From contig NZ_CP135996.1 in NCBI RefSeq assembly GCF_029211325.2, forward strand, positions 2,728,001-2,792,000: 64,000 nucleotides of DNA, read 5' to 3'. Position numbers and translations under genes: made by a program. Below are positions 49,065 to 60,758 of the stretch, piece after piece (positions within the stretch are counted from its first letter, which is position 1; the number at the start of each line of letters is the position of its first letter). The notes beneath the pieces are model-generated. The model did not search any database and was not told the DNA's origin. It saw only the letters and a list, made by a program, of their open reading frames with translations. Source of the stretch: Caproicibacterium argilliputei (lineage in GTDB: Bacteria; Bacillota; Clostridia; Oscillospirales; Acutalibacteraceae).

Positions 49065-50564
49065 TCACTCCTTCGGCTTCATGGTTGGGAACAGCAGTAC
49101 ATCGCGGATTGCTTCCGCGCCGGTCAGCGTCATAACTAAGCGGTCAACTCCAATGCCAAGCCCGCCGGTGGGCGGCATTCCGTACTCCAGCGCGGTGAGA
49201 AAGTCCTCATCCACATCGCAGGCCTCGTCATCGCCGGCGGCTTTGGCGGCCGCCTGTGCTTCAAACCGCTCGCGCTGGTCAATCGGGTCGTTCAGCTCGG
49301 AAAACGCGTTCGCGTGCTCCACGCCGCAGATAAACAGTTCAAACCGCTCCGTGTAACGCGGGTCGCGCGGGTCTTTCTTTGCCAGCGGAGAAATATCCGT
49401 CGGGTGGCCGGTCAGGAACGTCGGCTGTACCAGCTTGTCCTCACAGTACTCGTCAAAGAACAAATTCATGATGTCGCCCATCTTGTGCCGTTCTTCCACC
49501 TGCAGATGGTGCTCCTTCGCACAGGCGCGCGCTTCGTCCAAAGACTGGAATGTGTCAAAATCCACACCGGCATATTGCTTGACCGCATCCTTCATGCTCA
49601 CGCGTGCAAAGGGCTGCGCAAAGTCGATATCCACACCATGCACGGTCACCTTCGTGGTTCCCAGTACGTTGGTGGCAACCGTGCGAATCAGATTCTCCGT
49701 CAAATCCATCATCCCGTGAATGTCGGTGTAGGCCTGGTACAACTCCAGCATCGTAAACTCCGGATTGTGGCGGGTGTCCATTCCTTCGTTGCGGAACACC
49801 CGGCCAATCTCATACACACGCTCAAAGCCGCCAACAATCAGCCGCTTGAGGTACAGCTCCAGCGCAATGCGCAGGTACAGATCCATATCCAGCGTATTGT
49901 GGTGGGTCACAAACGGGCGTGCCGCCGCGCCGCCCGCGACGGTGTGCAACACTGGTGTTTCTACTTCCAAGAACTGCTCACCATCCAGAAAGCGGCGAAT
50001 TTCCGTGATAATTTTGCTGCGCTTGACAAAGGTATCCCGCACCTCGGGATTCACAATCAAGTCCAGGTACCGCTGGCGGTAGCGCGTGTCTGTGTTGGTA
50101 AGTCCATGAAACTTTTCCGGCAGCGGCAGCAGGCTTTTACTCAGAAGCTGCGCGCCCGTTGCCTTCACGCTGATTTCCCCGCGCTTGGTGCGGAACACGT
50201 GCCCTTTTATGCCGATAATATCGCCGACATCCCAGTAAGCTTTAAATTCCTTGTAAACTTCCTCGCCCACCTCGTCAATCCGAAAGTAGACCTGAATCCG
50301 GCCGGTTTTGTCCGCCACATCCAGAAAGCTCGCCTTGCCCATCACGCGGCGGCTCATCATCCGCCCTGCAATGCAGACATCCTTGCCCTCCAGGGCTTCA
50401 AAGTTATCGCGGACACCCTGTGCAAAGCTGTCCTGCGGCCAAGTGGTTACCACAAACGGATCCTTGCCCGCTTCGCGCAGAGCTGCAAGCTTTTCCCGGC
50501 GGATTCGCTGCTGTTCGCCCAGGTCCTGTTCAGGCTGTGCCTGATTTTCCTTCTTTTCGTTCAT
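49065..50564 (-). CDS. lysS: Lysyl-tRNA synthetase (class II)
   Basis: 499 residues. Anticodon-binding OB fold in the first 150 residues; class II motifs: motif 2 F-R-N-E-G-M-D-T-R-H-N-P-E-F and motif 3 G-L-G-I-G-V-D-R-L near the C-terminus. Charges tRNA-Lys. AGGAGG lies before the ATG. greA-lysS is a common clostridial neighbour pair; 142 bases separate them. Confidence 0.96.
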   Translation of the reverse strand: MNEKKENQAQPEQDLGEQQRIRREKLAALREAGKDPFVVTTWPQDSFAQGVRDNFEALEGKDVCIAGRMMSRRVMGKASFLDVADKTGRIQVYFRIDEVGEEVYKEFKAYWDVGDIIGIKGHVFRTKRGEISVKATGAQLLSKSLLPLPEKFHGLTNTDTRYRQRYLDLIVNPEVRDTFVKRSKIITEIRRFLDGEQFLEVETPVLHTVAGGAAARPFVTHHNTLDMDLYLRIALELYLKRLIVGGFERVYEIGRVFRNEGMDTRHNPEFTMLELYQAYTDIHGMMDLTENLIRTVATNVLGTTKVTVHGVDIDFAQPFARVSMKDAVKQYAGVDFDTFQSLDEARACAKEHHLQVEERHKMGDIMNLFFDEYCEDKLVQPTFLTGHPTDISPLAKKDPRDPRYTERFELFICGVEHANAFSELNDPIDQRERFEAQAAAKAAGDDEACDVDEDFLTALEYGMPPTGGLGIGVDRLVMTLTGAEAIRDVLLFPTMKPKE

Positions 50565-50706
50565 AAAAAATGATTTCCTCCTAAAAAACGCAGACCGTCT
50601 ATTCCTGAAAATACCCCGTACAAAAACAGCAAAACAGCCGCACCGGCACGGGCTTTCCGCACACCGCCCCGTCCGGCGCAGTCTGTCTTCAAAAAAGGGT
50701 TGCCGT

Positions 50707-51174
50707 TTATTTCACAATTTCAACAACTTCGTAAAGCTTCGTGCCCGCCGGAACCGTAATTTCAACCTGGTCGCCCGGTGCGTGCCCCAGCAAGGCCGCG
50801 CCGACCGCACTTTCGTCACTGATGCAGCCAACCATCGGGTCTGCCTCGCTGCTGCCCACAATTTTCAGCTGCAGTTCCTTACCGTCCGCTTTCACCCGCA
50901 CGGTCGAGCCGATGTGGACGTGCGCGCTGCCCAGCTCATTTTCATCAATGATTTTTACGTCTTTGAGCATGGCCTCCACATCCGCAATGCGCGCTTCCAG
51001 AATTGCCTGCTCGTTTTTCGCTTCGTCATATTCACTGTTCTCGGAAAGGTCGCCATAGCCCAAAGCCACTTTGATTTTTTCCGCTACTTCTTTCCGTTTA
51101 ACACCTTTTAATTCTTCCAGTTCTTTTTCGAGCTTTTCAAGGCCTTCTTTGGTTAAAACGGTTTGCTTCTGCAT
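50707..51174 (-). CDS. greA: Transcription elongation factor GreA
   Basis: 155 residues. N-terminal coiled coil with L-S-E-N-S-E-Y-D-E-A-K-N-E-Q, carrying the acidic tip residues that enter the RNA polymerase channel, and a C-terminal FKBP-like domain with G-D-Q-V-E-I. It stimulates cleavage of stalled transcripts. Preceded by a near-consensus promoter. Confidence 0.96.
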   Translation of the reverse strand: MQKQTVLTKEGLEKLEKELEELKGVKRKEVAEKIKVALGYGDLSENSEYDEAKNEQAILEARIADVEAMLKDVKIIDENELGSAHVHIGSTVRVKADGKELQLKIVGSSEADPMVGCISDESAVGAALLGHAPGDQVEITVPAGTKLYEVVEIVK

Positions 51175-51227
51175 GGTTTTACCACCTTTTCAGGGAGTAC
51201 AGCTCCCGCATTTAGATATACTTTATT

Positions 51228-51256
51228 ATTATAATAAACTGCTCTGCCAATGTCAA
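51228..51256 (-). promoter_or_regulatory. sigmaA promoter of greA
   Basis: Consensus -35 TTGACA (51251-51256) and -10 TATAAT (51228-51233) with a 17-base spacer on the minus strand, 53 bases before the greA ATG. Confidence 0.9.
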
Positions 51257-51292
51257 TATACCGCCACACCGCCTGCCGGCAGTTTTTTGGCA

Positions 51293-51331
51293 AAACAAAA
51301 GCCGCACCGGAATTTCCTCTGGTACGGCTTT
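51293..51331 (-). terminator. Terminator after dnaJ
   Basis: AAAGCCG-type arm (about 51298-51310) pairs with its complement (about 51319-51331) with two mismatches; the minus strand continues in a T-rich tract. Confidence 0.7.
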
Positions 51332-51349
51332 ACGCCGTTCGGGCTGTGC

Positions 51350-52492
51350 TCAGTCCCCGAACTTCTTTTTCAGCTTTTCAAAAAATCCTTTGCGTTTTTG
51401 GTAATTTTTCTCGCTGGTGCTGTCCTCAAATTTTTTGAGCAGCTCTTTTTGCTTCACTGTCAGATTTTTCGGCACTTCAAGCACCATGCGCACATACTGG
51501 TCGCCGCGGCCGCGGCCGGAAAGCTTGGTCACGCCCTTACCTTTCAGTTTGAAGATATCGCCGGGCTGCGTGCCCTCGCGTACTTCGTAGCTCACCTTGC
51601 CGTCCAGCGTCGGAACAATCACTTCGCCGCCCAGCGCCGCCTGCATAAAGGTAATCGGCATATCACACCAAATATCGTTTCCTTTACGCTCAAACAGCGG
51701 GTGCGGGCGTACATTCACCAACAGGTGCAGGTCACCGGCGGGGCCGCCGTTGGTTCCGGCATTGCCCTGTCCAGAAACATTCAGAATCTGCCTGTCATCA
51801 ATACCGGCAGGCACATTGATTTCGATGGTGCGCTTTTTGCGCAGGTGACCGCTTCCTCGACAGGTGGGACACGGTGTTTCAATCACTTTGCCGGTGCCGC
51901 CGCAGCGGTCGCAGGGACGGGTAGTCTGCACCACACCCATAAAGGTATTCTGGGTCACCCGCACCTGGCCGGAGCCGCCGCAGGCCGGGCAGGTTTTCAC
52001 ACTGGTGCCCGCTTTGGCACCGGAACCGTGACAGTCCGGGCAAGCTTCCACTTTTTCATAGGCAACCGTTTTGCGGCAGCCTTTGGCGGCTTCCTCAAAT
52101 TCAATGACCAGCGCCGCCTCCACATCTGAACCGCGGCGTGGCGCATTCGGGCTGGAATGCCGCCCGCCAAACGGATTTCCGCCGAAAAAGGAATCGAATA
52201 TGTCGCCAAAATCCATGTCAACGCCAAAGGGGTTCCCACCGGCGGCGCCGCCGCCGAAGTTCGGGTCGACGCCCGCATGACCGAACTGGTCGTACCGGGT
52301 GCGTTTCTCTTTGTCAGACAGCACTTCGTACGCTTCGTTCAGCTCCTTAAACTTTTCCTCGGCGACTTTGTCACCGGGATGCAGATCGGGGTGATATTTT
52401 TTGGCAAGCTTTCGGTATGCCTTCTTGATTTCATCCTCCGAGGCATTCTTCGGCACGCCCATTACTTCATAGTAATCCCTTTTGTCCGCCAT
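51350..52492 (-). CDS. dnaJ: Chaperone protein DnaJ
   Basis: 380 residues. J domain with HPD at 34-36, Gly/Phe-rich region at about 75-120, four C-x-x-C-x-G-x-G zinc repeats between about 150 and 215, and the C-terminal substrate domains. It delivers unfolded clients to DnaK. It is separated from dnaK by 221 bases that hold a hairpin and a dedicated promoter. Confidence 0.96.
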   Translation of the reverse strand: MADKRDYYEVMGVPKNASEDEIKKAYRKLAKKYHPDLHPGDKVAEEKFKELNEAYEVLSDKEKRTRYDQFGHAGVDPNFGGGAAGGNPFGVDMDFGDIFDSFFGGNPFGGRHSSPNAPRRGSDVEAALVIEFEEAAKGCRKTVAYEKVEACPDCHGSGAKAGTSVKTCPACGGSGQVRVTQNTFMGVVQTTRPCDRCGGTGKVIETPCPTCRGSGHLRKKRTIEINVPAGIDDRQILNVSGQGNAGTNGGPAGDLHLLVNVRPHPLFERKGNDIWCDMPITFMQAALGGEVIVPTLDGKVSYEVREGTQPGDIFKLKGKGVTKLSGRGRGDQYVRMVLEVPKNLTVKQKELLKKFEDSTSEKNYQKRKGFFEKLKKKFGD

Positions 52493-52575
52493 AAAATTCC
52501 TCCTCGCAGGACACGATTTCTATTTTCATTTGCATTGTATTTTCCACACACGGCAGCGCTGCCGGACATTTTTAA

Positions 52576-52604
52576 AGAATACTAGTGTTTTTCGGGAAAG
52601 TCAA
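52576..52604 (-). promoter_or_regulatory. Secondary promoter of dnaJ
   Basis: -35 TTGACT (52599-52604) and -10 TATTCT (52576-52581) with a 17-base spacer on the minus strand, 84 bases before the dnaJ start. No CIRCE is seen here. Confidence 0.65.
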
Positions 52605-52665
52605 GCGGAAGCCACGCGCAAGTCAGCACGAGGCCGCACCCGCTTTTCCTTTTTAATAGGACAAC

Positions 52666-52700
52666 AGGGGCCTCAAAAGAAGCCCCTGCCGTACGTCCTG
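52666..52700 (-). terminator. Hairpin after dnaK
   Basis: CAGGGGC (52666-52672) pairs with GCCCCTG (52683-52689) around a 10-base loop, with possible extension by AGGAC/GTCCT. No long T-run follows, so it may be a partial terminator or an mRNA processing/stability hairpin between dnaK and dnaJ. Confidence 0.5.
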
Positions 52701-52713
52701 CATGAATCAGGTC

Positions 52714-54621
<1,908 letters not shown>

Positions 54622-54674
54622 TTATGTGGAAAACTGCCTTGCGGCAGGCTGTAGATGATTTTCAGGCAGCGCCG

Positions 54675-55283
54675 CTAATTGGCGACCTGCACCATGGCGT
54701 GGCGCACCACTTTGCTGCCCATCCGGTAGCCCTTCTGGTACACCTGCGCAATTACATTTTCACCAAGTTCCTCACTTTCTATGTGCGAAACGGCATTGTG
54801 CAGCTGCGCGTCAAACGGTTCACCTTCCTTGCCCATTGGCTCGACGCCGAGTTTTTCGAGGGCGTCGTCCATCTGCTTCTGCACCATTTCAATGCCCTTG
54901 CGCAGGTCTTCCACAGAGCAGTCCGGCTGGCTGAGCGCCCGCTCCAGATTGTCTGCCACCGGCAGGAACTCCTGCACCGCGTCTGCGGTTGCACCCGCAT
55001 ACAGTGCGCTTTTTTCGCGCTCCGTCCGCTTGCGGAAGTTGTCATACTCCGCCGCGGTGCGCAGCAGCAGGTCTTTCTGTTTGGCTGCCTCAGCTTTGGC
55101 GGTTTCCAAATCAGCCTTCAGGGCATCTTCCTGTGTCTTTTTCTTTGCCTTTTTTTCTTTTTTGTCCGCTTTGGACGGGTTCTGGGGCTCTTTCGTTTCC
55201 GGCACGGCCTGTTCCTGCTTTTCTTCTGCGGGCGTCTGCTGCGTGCTTTCTGTTTCTTTCTTTTCTTCGGTATTCAAATTCAC
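54675..55283 (-). CDS. grpE: Nucleotide exchange factor GrpE
   Basis: 202 residues from a GTG at 55283 (AGGAAAGGGG upstream); an ATG seven codons earlier is less well placed. A charged, low-complexity Glu/Lys N-terminus (about 65 residues) leads into the long coiled coil with R-T-A-A-E-Y-D-N-F-R-K-R and a C-terminal beta domain (G-Y-R-M-G-S-K-V-V-R-H-A-M-V). It releases ADP from DnaK. Confidence 0.95.
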   Translation of the reverse strand: MNLNTEEKKETESTQQTPAEEKQEQAVPETKEPQNPSKADKKEKKAKKKTQEDALKADLETAKAEAAKQKDLLLRTAAEYDNFRKRTEREKSALYAGATADAVQEFLPVADNLERALSQPDCSVEDLRKGIEMVQKQMDDALEKLGVEPMGKEGEPFDAQLHNAVSHIESEELGENVIAQVYQKGYRMGSKVVRHAMVQVAN

Positions 55284-55352
55284 GTTTACCCCTTTCCTAG
55301 TCATCTATCGTAAGCAAAATCGCTTATAAACCAAGTCATTTCGCGCCGCCCG

Positions 55353-56378
55353 CTACTGCAGGTCAATCAACTCTGTCAGCATGCGACCCACGCTGCGCGC
55401 CAGGTACTCCAGGCTGCCGGTGAGCTTCGGGTAATCCATCCGTATCGGCCCCAGCACGGCAATGGCACCGGCGTCCTGCCCGCGCACCGCGTAGTGCGCA
55501 ACAAGCAGCCCCGCATCGCGCAGGGCGGGCACGCCGCTTTCCTGCCCAATGTAAACCCGTGTACCCGCGCGCTCCAGCAGGCGGTAAACCTCCTGCGGGC
55601 GGGAAAGGTACCGCATAATGCGGCGCAGGTTTTCGGCATTGAACTCCGGGAAAAAAAGCAGGTTGGTCTGCCCGTCCATGCGCACATCGCTGCCCATTGC
55701 CTCACGGGCGACATCCTGCAGTGCCATCAGCGCACTGCTCATCAGCAGCGCCGCTTCCCCCATGCCCGCGCCCATGGTCTGAATACAGGCAGGGGTGATG
55801 CTGCGCACCGGACGCCCTGCCAGACTTTCGTTAAACACGCGGAAAAACACTCGCAGGATTTCCGGCGTCAGCTCAAAGTCGCAGTGGAACACACGGCTGT
55901 GCATGGTGCCGGAGCTGGTCATCAGAATAACCATCGCGGTGCGCCGGCTGGTCTGCACAAACTGAATGCCCGCCACAGAGGCGCCGCTGCCACTCGGTGT
56001 GGTGGTCACCGCCGCCATGTGTGTCAGCCCCGCCAGTGTGCGCGCCACACCGTCCAGCAGCTTTTCGGGGTCATACGCACTGGGCAGCAGCAGCGCATCG
56101 ATAAAGTGCCGTTCTTCCGGCGTAACCGGCGCCGGTATCATCAGCTCATCCAGATACAGCCGGTAGCCGCGTTCGCTGGGCACCCGCCCGGCAGAGGTGT
56201 GCGGCTGGTCCAGCAGCCCCATGGCAGCCAGGTCGCTCATTTCGTTTCGGACGGTGGCACTGGATACGGAGAAGTCCAGGCAGTCGCATAATGCCTTGCT
56301 GCCCACCGGCTCACCGGAAACGGTGTAAAGCTCAATAACAGCCTGCAGAATCTTCTGCTTGCGTGGCGTCAGCTCCAA
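55353..56378 (-). CDS. hrcA: Heat-inducible transcription repressor HrcA
   Basis: 341 residues. N-terminal winged helix (S-A-T-V-R-N-E-M-S-D-L near residues 39-49) and a GAF-like core. HrcA binds the CIRCE operator that lies just upstream and represses this operon until heat shock; GroE is needed for its activity. First gene of the operon, 69 bases before grpE. Confidence 0.96.
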   Translation of the reverse strand: MELTPRKQKILQAVIELYTVSGEPVGSKALCDCLDFSVSSATVRNEMSDLAAMGLLDQPHTSAGRVPSERGYRLYLDELMIPAPVTPEERHFIDALLLPSAYDPEKLLDGVARTLAGLTHMAAVTTTPSGSGASVAGIQFVQTSRRTAMVILMTSSGTMHSRVFHCDFELTPEILRVFFRVFNESLAGRPVRSITPACIQTMGAGMGEAALLMSSALMALQDVAREAMGSDVRMDGQTNLLFFPEFNAENLRRIMRYLSRPQEVYRLLERAGTRVYIGQESGVPALRDAGLLVAHYAVRGQDAGAIAVLGPIRMDYPKLTGSLEYLARSVGRMLTELIDLQ

Positions 56379-56400
56379 TATCCTCGCCTCCCTTTTGCGG

Positions 56401-56427
56401 TTAGCACTCTATCAAGTTGAGTGCTAA
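56401..56427. promoter_or_regulatory. CIRCE operator for HrcA
   Basis: Exact consensus TTAGCACTC-N9-GAGTGCTAA (56401-56409 and 56419-56427), 22 bases upstream of the hrcA ATG and just downstream of the promoter. Confidence 0.98.
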
Positions 56428-56438
56428 CTACAGTTACT

Positions 56439-56467
56439 AATGTACCATTACTTTGCCCTGCTGTCAA
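56439..56467 (-). promoter_or_regulatory. sigmaA promoter of the hrcA-grpE-dnaK operon
   Basis: -35 TTGACA (56462-56467) and -10 TACATT (56439-56444) with a 17-base spacer on the minus strand. The transcription start would fall inside or beside CIRCE. Confidence 0.85.
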
Positions 56468-56515
56468 TAGGATAATTGTAAATACATTATGAATTTGCGC
56501 CTTCTCCGGCACGTT

Positions 56516-57670
56516 TCACGCCAGTTCCTGCCCGTTTCCATCGCTAAACAGCAGTTCCGCCAGCAGCGCGCTGCTGACCAAAAATCCCTGCGTTGTAAGC
56601 TGAATGCCTGCCGGCCCCGTCCGTGTCAGCCCTGCCGCTTCATACCGCCGGGCGGCGCGCCGAACTTCTTCAGGAATCCCGCTGCCAAAGCAAGCACGGC
56701 AGCCTGCTTCCGTCAGCCCTTCTGTCAGCCGCAGGCGCAGCATGGCATACTCCGTAAAGGAACCCGCGGGAATCTCCTCGTCCGTTTCCGGCAGCGGCTC
56801 CTCTCCGTTCAGAAACGCGCGCAGGGAGCGCGTCCGGTAAAAGCGCCGTCCCAAAAAATAGGAATGTGCAGCCGGACCGAATCCCAGGTACGGCTGCAGG
56901 TTCCAGTACTTCAGGTTGTGCCTGCTTTCGCACCCCGGAACTGCAAAATTGCTGATTTCATACTGCCGCAGACCACCGGCCTCCAGCTGTGCACAGGCAG
57001 ATTCGTACAGCCGGGCGGACTCTTCCTCGTCGGGCAGGCACAAAGTCTGCCGCTGCTGCCAGAATGCCGTGCGCTCCTCCACCCGCAGCAAATATGCGGA
57101 CAGATGGGTAACCCCCGCCTCCAGACAAAAGCGAATGCTGTTGCGCAGGCTCTGCCGGGTCTGCCCCGGCACCGCCAGCATTAAGTCCAGCGAAACCTTT
57201 GCAATGCCCGCATCGCGTGCGTCGGCAACCGCCTGCGCTGCCTGCTGCGCCGTATGCTGCCTGCCCAATGTGTGCAGCTCTCGCTCATCGGCACTCTGCA
57301 GCCCCAGGGAAATGCGGTTGACACCCGCCTGCCGAACCTGCCCGAACAGTTCCTTTAAGGATTTGTCCGGATTCGCTTCGAGCGTAATCTCCGCATTTTC
57401 CAAACCAAAAGCTTCCTTTGCCACCGTCAAAATCCGGCAAAGCCGCCGCGCACCCAGCAGGCTCGGCGTGCCGCCGCCGAAGTACAGGGTATCTGCCTGC
57501 AAAGCCGGATATTCCTTTTTGTATTTTTTTAGTTCTCTAACAATACATTCTGTATATTCATCCATGGTTTTCTCGCTGCCGCGCAGCGAGAAAAAGTCGC
57601 AGTACGGACATTTTCCGTCACAAAACGGCACATGGATATAGAGTCCCACCGGTTCCATCCTAATAAACAC
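56516..57670 (-). CDS. hemW: Radical SAM heme chaperone HemW
   Basis: 384 residues. The radical SAM cluster motif is C17-x3-C21-x2-C24 with the family's extra F (C-D-F); Y-F-G-G-G-T-P-S and [11 protein letters not shown] follow, and the C-terminal HemN-type domain is present. HemW delivers heme and lacks coproporphyrinogen oxidase activity. It lies 88 bases upstream of the hrcA promoter and is divergent from lepA. Confidence 0.93.
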   Translation of the reverse strand: MFIRMEPVGLYIHVPFCDGKCPYCDFFSLRGSEKTMDEYTECIVRELKKYKKEYPALQADTLYFGGGTPSLLGARRLCRILTVAKEAFGLENAEITLEANPDKSLKELFGQVRQAGVNRISLGLQSADERELHTLGRQHTAQQAAQAVADARDAGIAKVSLDLMLAVPGQTRQSLRNSIRFCLEAGVTHLSAYLLRVEERTAFWQQRQTLCLPDEEESARLYESACAQLEAGGLRQYEISNFAVPGCESRHNLKYWNLQPYLGFGPAAHSYFLGRRFYRTRSLRAFLNGEEPLPETDEEIPAGSFTEYAMLRLRLTEGLTEAGCRACFGSGIPEEVRRAARRYEAAGLTRTGPAGIQLTTQGFLVSSALLAELLFSDGNGQELA

Positions 57671-57807
57671 CTGCTTTCAAAAAAATTCGCGCCCACCCGC
57701 CGCGCCTGTGCGTTTTCTCTCTTTTGCATTTTCTTTCTTTATGGTATACTAAAGGCAATCGAAACGGTTCTTCTCTGGAAACCCGCACAAGAAAGGGGAA
57801 ACAAAAT

Positions 57808-59616
57808 TTGCAGATTCCACGTGAACGGATCCGGAACTTCAGCATCATCGCACATATTGACCACGGCAAGTCCACGCTGGCGGACCGCATTCTGGAGCAG
57901 ACAAAGTCCGTGCCCCTGCGCGAGATGGAAAATCAGATTCTGGACGACATGGATTTGGAGCGTGAACGCGGCATTACCATTAAAGCACACGCGGTCACGC
58001 TCGTCTATACCGCAAAGGACGGCTTGGACTATGTTTTTAATTTAATTGACACGCCCGGTCACGTTGACTTTAATTACGAGGTCAGCCGCTCGCTGGCCGC
58101 CTGCGAAGGCGCTGTGCTGGTGGTGGACGCCAGTCAGGGCATCGAGGCACAGACGCTGGCAAACACCTATCTGGCGGCGGATGCCGGGCTGGAAGTTGTG
58201 CCGGTCATCAATAAAATTGACCTGCCCAGCGCCGACCCCGACCGCGTCAAAAAGGAAATTGAAGACGTCATCGGCATTCCCGCGCAGGATGCCCCTTGCA
58301 TCAGCGCCAAAACCGGCTTAAACATTCCCGCTGTGATGGAACAGATTGTCCACCTGATTCCGCCACCGCAGGGCGACAGCACCGCACCGCTGCAAGCGCT
58401 GATCTTTGACTCCTATTACGATGCTTACAAGGGCGTCATCGCGCACGTGCGCATTGTGCAGGGCATGGTGCACACCGGCGACACCATCCACATGATGTCC
58501 ACCGGTTGCAACTTCACCGTTGTGGAGTGCGGCTATATGCGCGCCACCTCGTTTGAGCCATCCGGAACGCTGGAGGCTGGCGAGGTCGGTTACATCACCG
58601 CCTCCATCAAAGCGGTTAAGGAAGCCCGCGTTGGCGACACCATCACGCTGGCAGACCGCCCTGCGGCCGAAGCGCTGCCCGGCTACCGCGCCGCACAGCC
58701 GATGGTTTTCTGCGGCATTTATCCTGCGGACGGCGCGAAATACCCCGACCTGCGCGATGCCCTCGAAAAGCTGCAGCTCAACGATGCCGCGCTTTCCTAT
58801 GAACCGGAAACCAGCGCCGCGCTCGGCTTCGGCTTTCGATGCGGATTTCTGGGCCTTCTGCACATGGAAATCGTACAGGAACGGCTGGAACGGGAGTATA
58901 ACCTGGACTTGGTCACCACCGCGCCGAGCGTGGTGTATGAGATTACCCTGACGGACGGCACCGAGCTGAAAATCGACAATCCCACCAACTATCCGGATCC
59001 CTCCACCATTGCAGAGGCGAAAGAGCCCATCGCCAACGCGCATATTTACACCCCCAGCGAGTACGTGGGCAACATCATGGAACTGTGCCAAGAGCGCCGC
59101 GGCGTTTTTGAAGATATGCAGTACATCGACACCGACCGTGTTGACATTCATTACCGTCTGCCGCTCAACGAAATCGTATACGACTTCTTTGACGCGCTGA
59201 AAAGCCGCACCCGCGGCTACGCCAGCTTTGACTATGAACTTGCAGGCTATGAAAAGAGCAATCTGGTAAAACTGGACATTATGATCAACAGCGAAGTCGT
59301 GGACGCCCTGAGCTTCATCATCCATGCGGACAAAGCTTACACCCGCGCACGGAAAATGGCAGAAAAACTGAAAGACAAAATTCCGCGCCAGCTGTTTGAG
59401 GTGCCGATTCAAGCGTGCATCGGCGGCCGCATTATCGCGCGCGAAACCGTTAAGGCGCTTCGCAAGGACGTACTTGCTAAATGCTATGGCGGCGACATCT
59501 CCCGCAAGAAAAAGCTGCTGGAAAAGCAGAAGGAAGGCAAAAAGCGTATGCGCCAGGTCGGTTCCGTCGAACTGCCGCAGGACGCCTTCATGGCGGTGCT
59601 CAAACTCGACGAGTAA
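57808..59616 (+). CDS. lepA: Elongation factor 4 (LepA)
   Basis: 602 residues from a TTG at 57808, chosen for AAAGGGG nine bases upstream and because it gives the normal N-terminus; an ATG far upstream gives 28 extra residues. G domain with [17 protein letters not shown] and N-K-I-D-L; the LepA-specific C-terminal domain with [14 protein letters not shown] is present. It back-translocates or remodels stalled ribosomes. Confidence 0.96.
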   Translation: MQIPRERIRNFSIIAHIDHGKSTLADRILEQTKSVPLREMENQILDDMDLERERGITIKAHAVTLVYTAKDGLDYVFNLIDTPGHVDFNYEVSRSLAACEGAVLVVDASQGIEAQTLANTYLAADAGLEVVPVINKIDLPSADPDRVKKEIEDVIGIPAQDAPCISAKTGLNIPAVMEQIVHLIPPPQGDSTAPLQALIFDSYYDAYKGVIAHVRIVQGMVHTGDTIHMMSTGCNFTVVECGYMRATSFEPSGTLEAGEVGYITASIKAVKEARVGDTITLADRPAAEALPGYRAAQPMVFCGIYPADGAKYPDLRDALEKLQLNDAALSYEPETSAALGFGFRCGFLGLLHMEIVQERLEREYNLDLVTTAPSVVYEITLTDGTELKIDNPTNYPDPSTIAEAKEPIANAHIYTPSEYVGNIMELCQERRGVFEDMQYIDTDRVDIHYRLPLNEIVYDFFDALKSRTRGYASFDYELAGYEKSNLVKLDIMINSEVVDALSFIIHADKAYTRARKMAEKLKDKIPRQLFEVPIQACIGGRIIARETVKALRKDVLAKCYGGDISRKKKLLEKQKEGKKRMRQVGSVELPQDAFMAVLKLDE

Positions 59617-59628
59617 TTTTTGCCCTGC

Positions 59629-59670
59629 AAAAAGGCTGCTGCAGATGATTTTCTGCAGCAGCCTTTTATT
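59629..59670. terminator. Terminator after lepA
   Basis: A perfect 16-bp stem (about 59630-59645 with 59652-59667), 6-base loop, with A5 and T4 ends; it also serves the convergent gene ending at 59666. Confidence 0.85.
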
Positions 59671-60391
59671 CACCCTTATATTTGCTGTCGTTATAGTATT
59701 TATTGCCCAGCAGCCGCTTTTTCTTGTCCCGTCGCACTGAGCGGTACCGCTGGTGGCCGACCGTTTCTTTGCGGGCCTTGCCGCGGTTGCGGTACACCAC
59801 CAAAAACACCACCACGCCCGCACTGACCGCAACCGTCCACAGCGCAATGCCAACCCCGTTGATGGTTGTGTTCCGTCCGGTCAAATCCACCGGATTGGCA
59901 AACAGGTTTTCTTCAGATACACTGCCAACACTCGGCAGCACGATTCCCCCGGCAGCCGTGCTCGCCGCTGAGGAAGCTTTTGTGGAAGAAACCTTGGAAG
60001 CTGCAGAGGACGCCGAAACCGACGATGCGCCAGAAGAGACCGCTGCGCGGGAGGAAGCCCTGCGGGAAGATGCCCTGCGGGAGGAAGCCGCACGTGAGGA
60101 GGTTCTGGCAGAAGATGCTGCCCGCGACATCGTGCTGTGCGATGATACCGGTTTTGACGAAACCGGTTTGGATACCGGTGCTTTTGAAACCGCCGGCTTG
60201 GAAGCTTCCACTTTAGAAGCCGGCGCATGGGAGGGCACCGGCTGAGATATCGGCGCCTTTATGGGCTCAGAAGCGCCTTCGCCCGAAGTGGCGAATCCGG
60301 GCAGCACAGCCCCGCAGAACACCGCCACGGCGCAGCACAGCCCCGCGGCAAAACGGGATAAGCGTTTCCACCTCTGCTTTTGACAGGTCAC
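59666..60391 (-). CDS. Hypothetical Ser/Ala/Lys-rich surface protein with C-terminal membrane anchor
   Basis: 241 residues from a GTG at 60391 (GGAGG upstream). N-terminal signal peptide (about 10-35), then about 115 residues of low-complexity Ser/Ala/Lys/Arg/Pro in short repeats (S-K-P-V, R-A-S-S-R), a short ordered stretch, a membrane helix at about 188-207, and a basic cytoplasmic tail (K-A-R-K-E, R-R-D-K-K-K-R). No known domain. It starts two bases after the 81-residue gene ends, so the two form an operon. It sits between spoIIP and lepA. Confidence 0.65.
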   Translation of the reverse strand: MTCQKQRWKRLSRFAAGLCCAVAVFCGAVLPGFATSGEGASEPIKAPISQPVPSHAPASKVEASKPAVSKAPVSKPVSSKPVSSHSTMSRAASSARTSSRAASSRRASSRRASSRAAVSSGASSVSASSAASKVSSTKASSAASTAAGGIVLPSVGSVSEENLFANPVDLTGRNTTINGVGIALWTVAVSAGVVVFLVVYRNRGKARKETVGHQRYRSVRRDKKKRLLGNKYYNDSKYKGE

Positions 60392-60393
60392 AA

Positions 60394-60639
60394 TCAATCC
60401 TCCAGTGCTTCTGGGCATACAAAATCTACGAATTGATTATACCATAAATCCGTGAATTTACAAAGGGAACCTTGCCACGAAAGCAGCGGCCGAATCCGGC
60501 TCTCGTACAGGGTGCGGCCATCCGCATACGTCATATGCCTGCAAATGACATCCGCGCCCCCCAGCCCCGCCAGCAGCAGCAGTACCAGCAGCGTACCCGC
60601 AAACGCGCAGGCAAACGTCCTTTTCCGTCTGTTTTTCAA
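60394..60639 (-). CDS. Small membrane-anchored hypothetical protein
   Basis: 81 residues from a TTG at 60639 (GGGGAGGTG upstream). Basic N-terminus (N-R-R-K-R), a signal-anchor helix at about 9-28, then a 50-residue outer domain with three cysteines (C33, C60, C75) and several Trp/Tyr. No family recognised. First gene of a two-gene unit with the Ser/Ala-rich protein; divergent from spoIIP. Confidence 0.6.
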   Translation of the reverse strand: MKNRRKRTFACAFAGTLLVLLLLAGLGGADVICRHMTYADGRTLYESRIRPLLSWQGSLCKFTDLWYNQFVDFVCPEALED

Positions 60640-60758
60640 TGCTGCACCTCCCCGCGGGGCGAAAACTTTGTCCCCAGTTCATATTTGGCAGAATTTTTCC
60701 ATAGTATTCGTTGTACCTTTCCCGAAAAAGGAATGCCGAATAAGCGGGGGATTTTGTC

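Noticed and set aside
46332..50706. T-box or other riboswitch upstream of leuC or lysS
   Set aside because: No T-box consensus (TGGNACCGCG type) or specifier-like structure in the short leaders; the 142-base greA-lysS gap shows no convincing known motif.
58318..59853. 511-codon minus-strand frame opposite lepA
   Set aside because: Shadow frame; lepA on the other strand has every expected motif.
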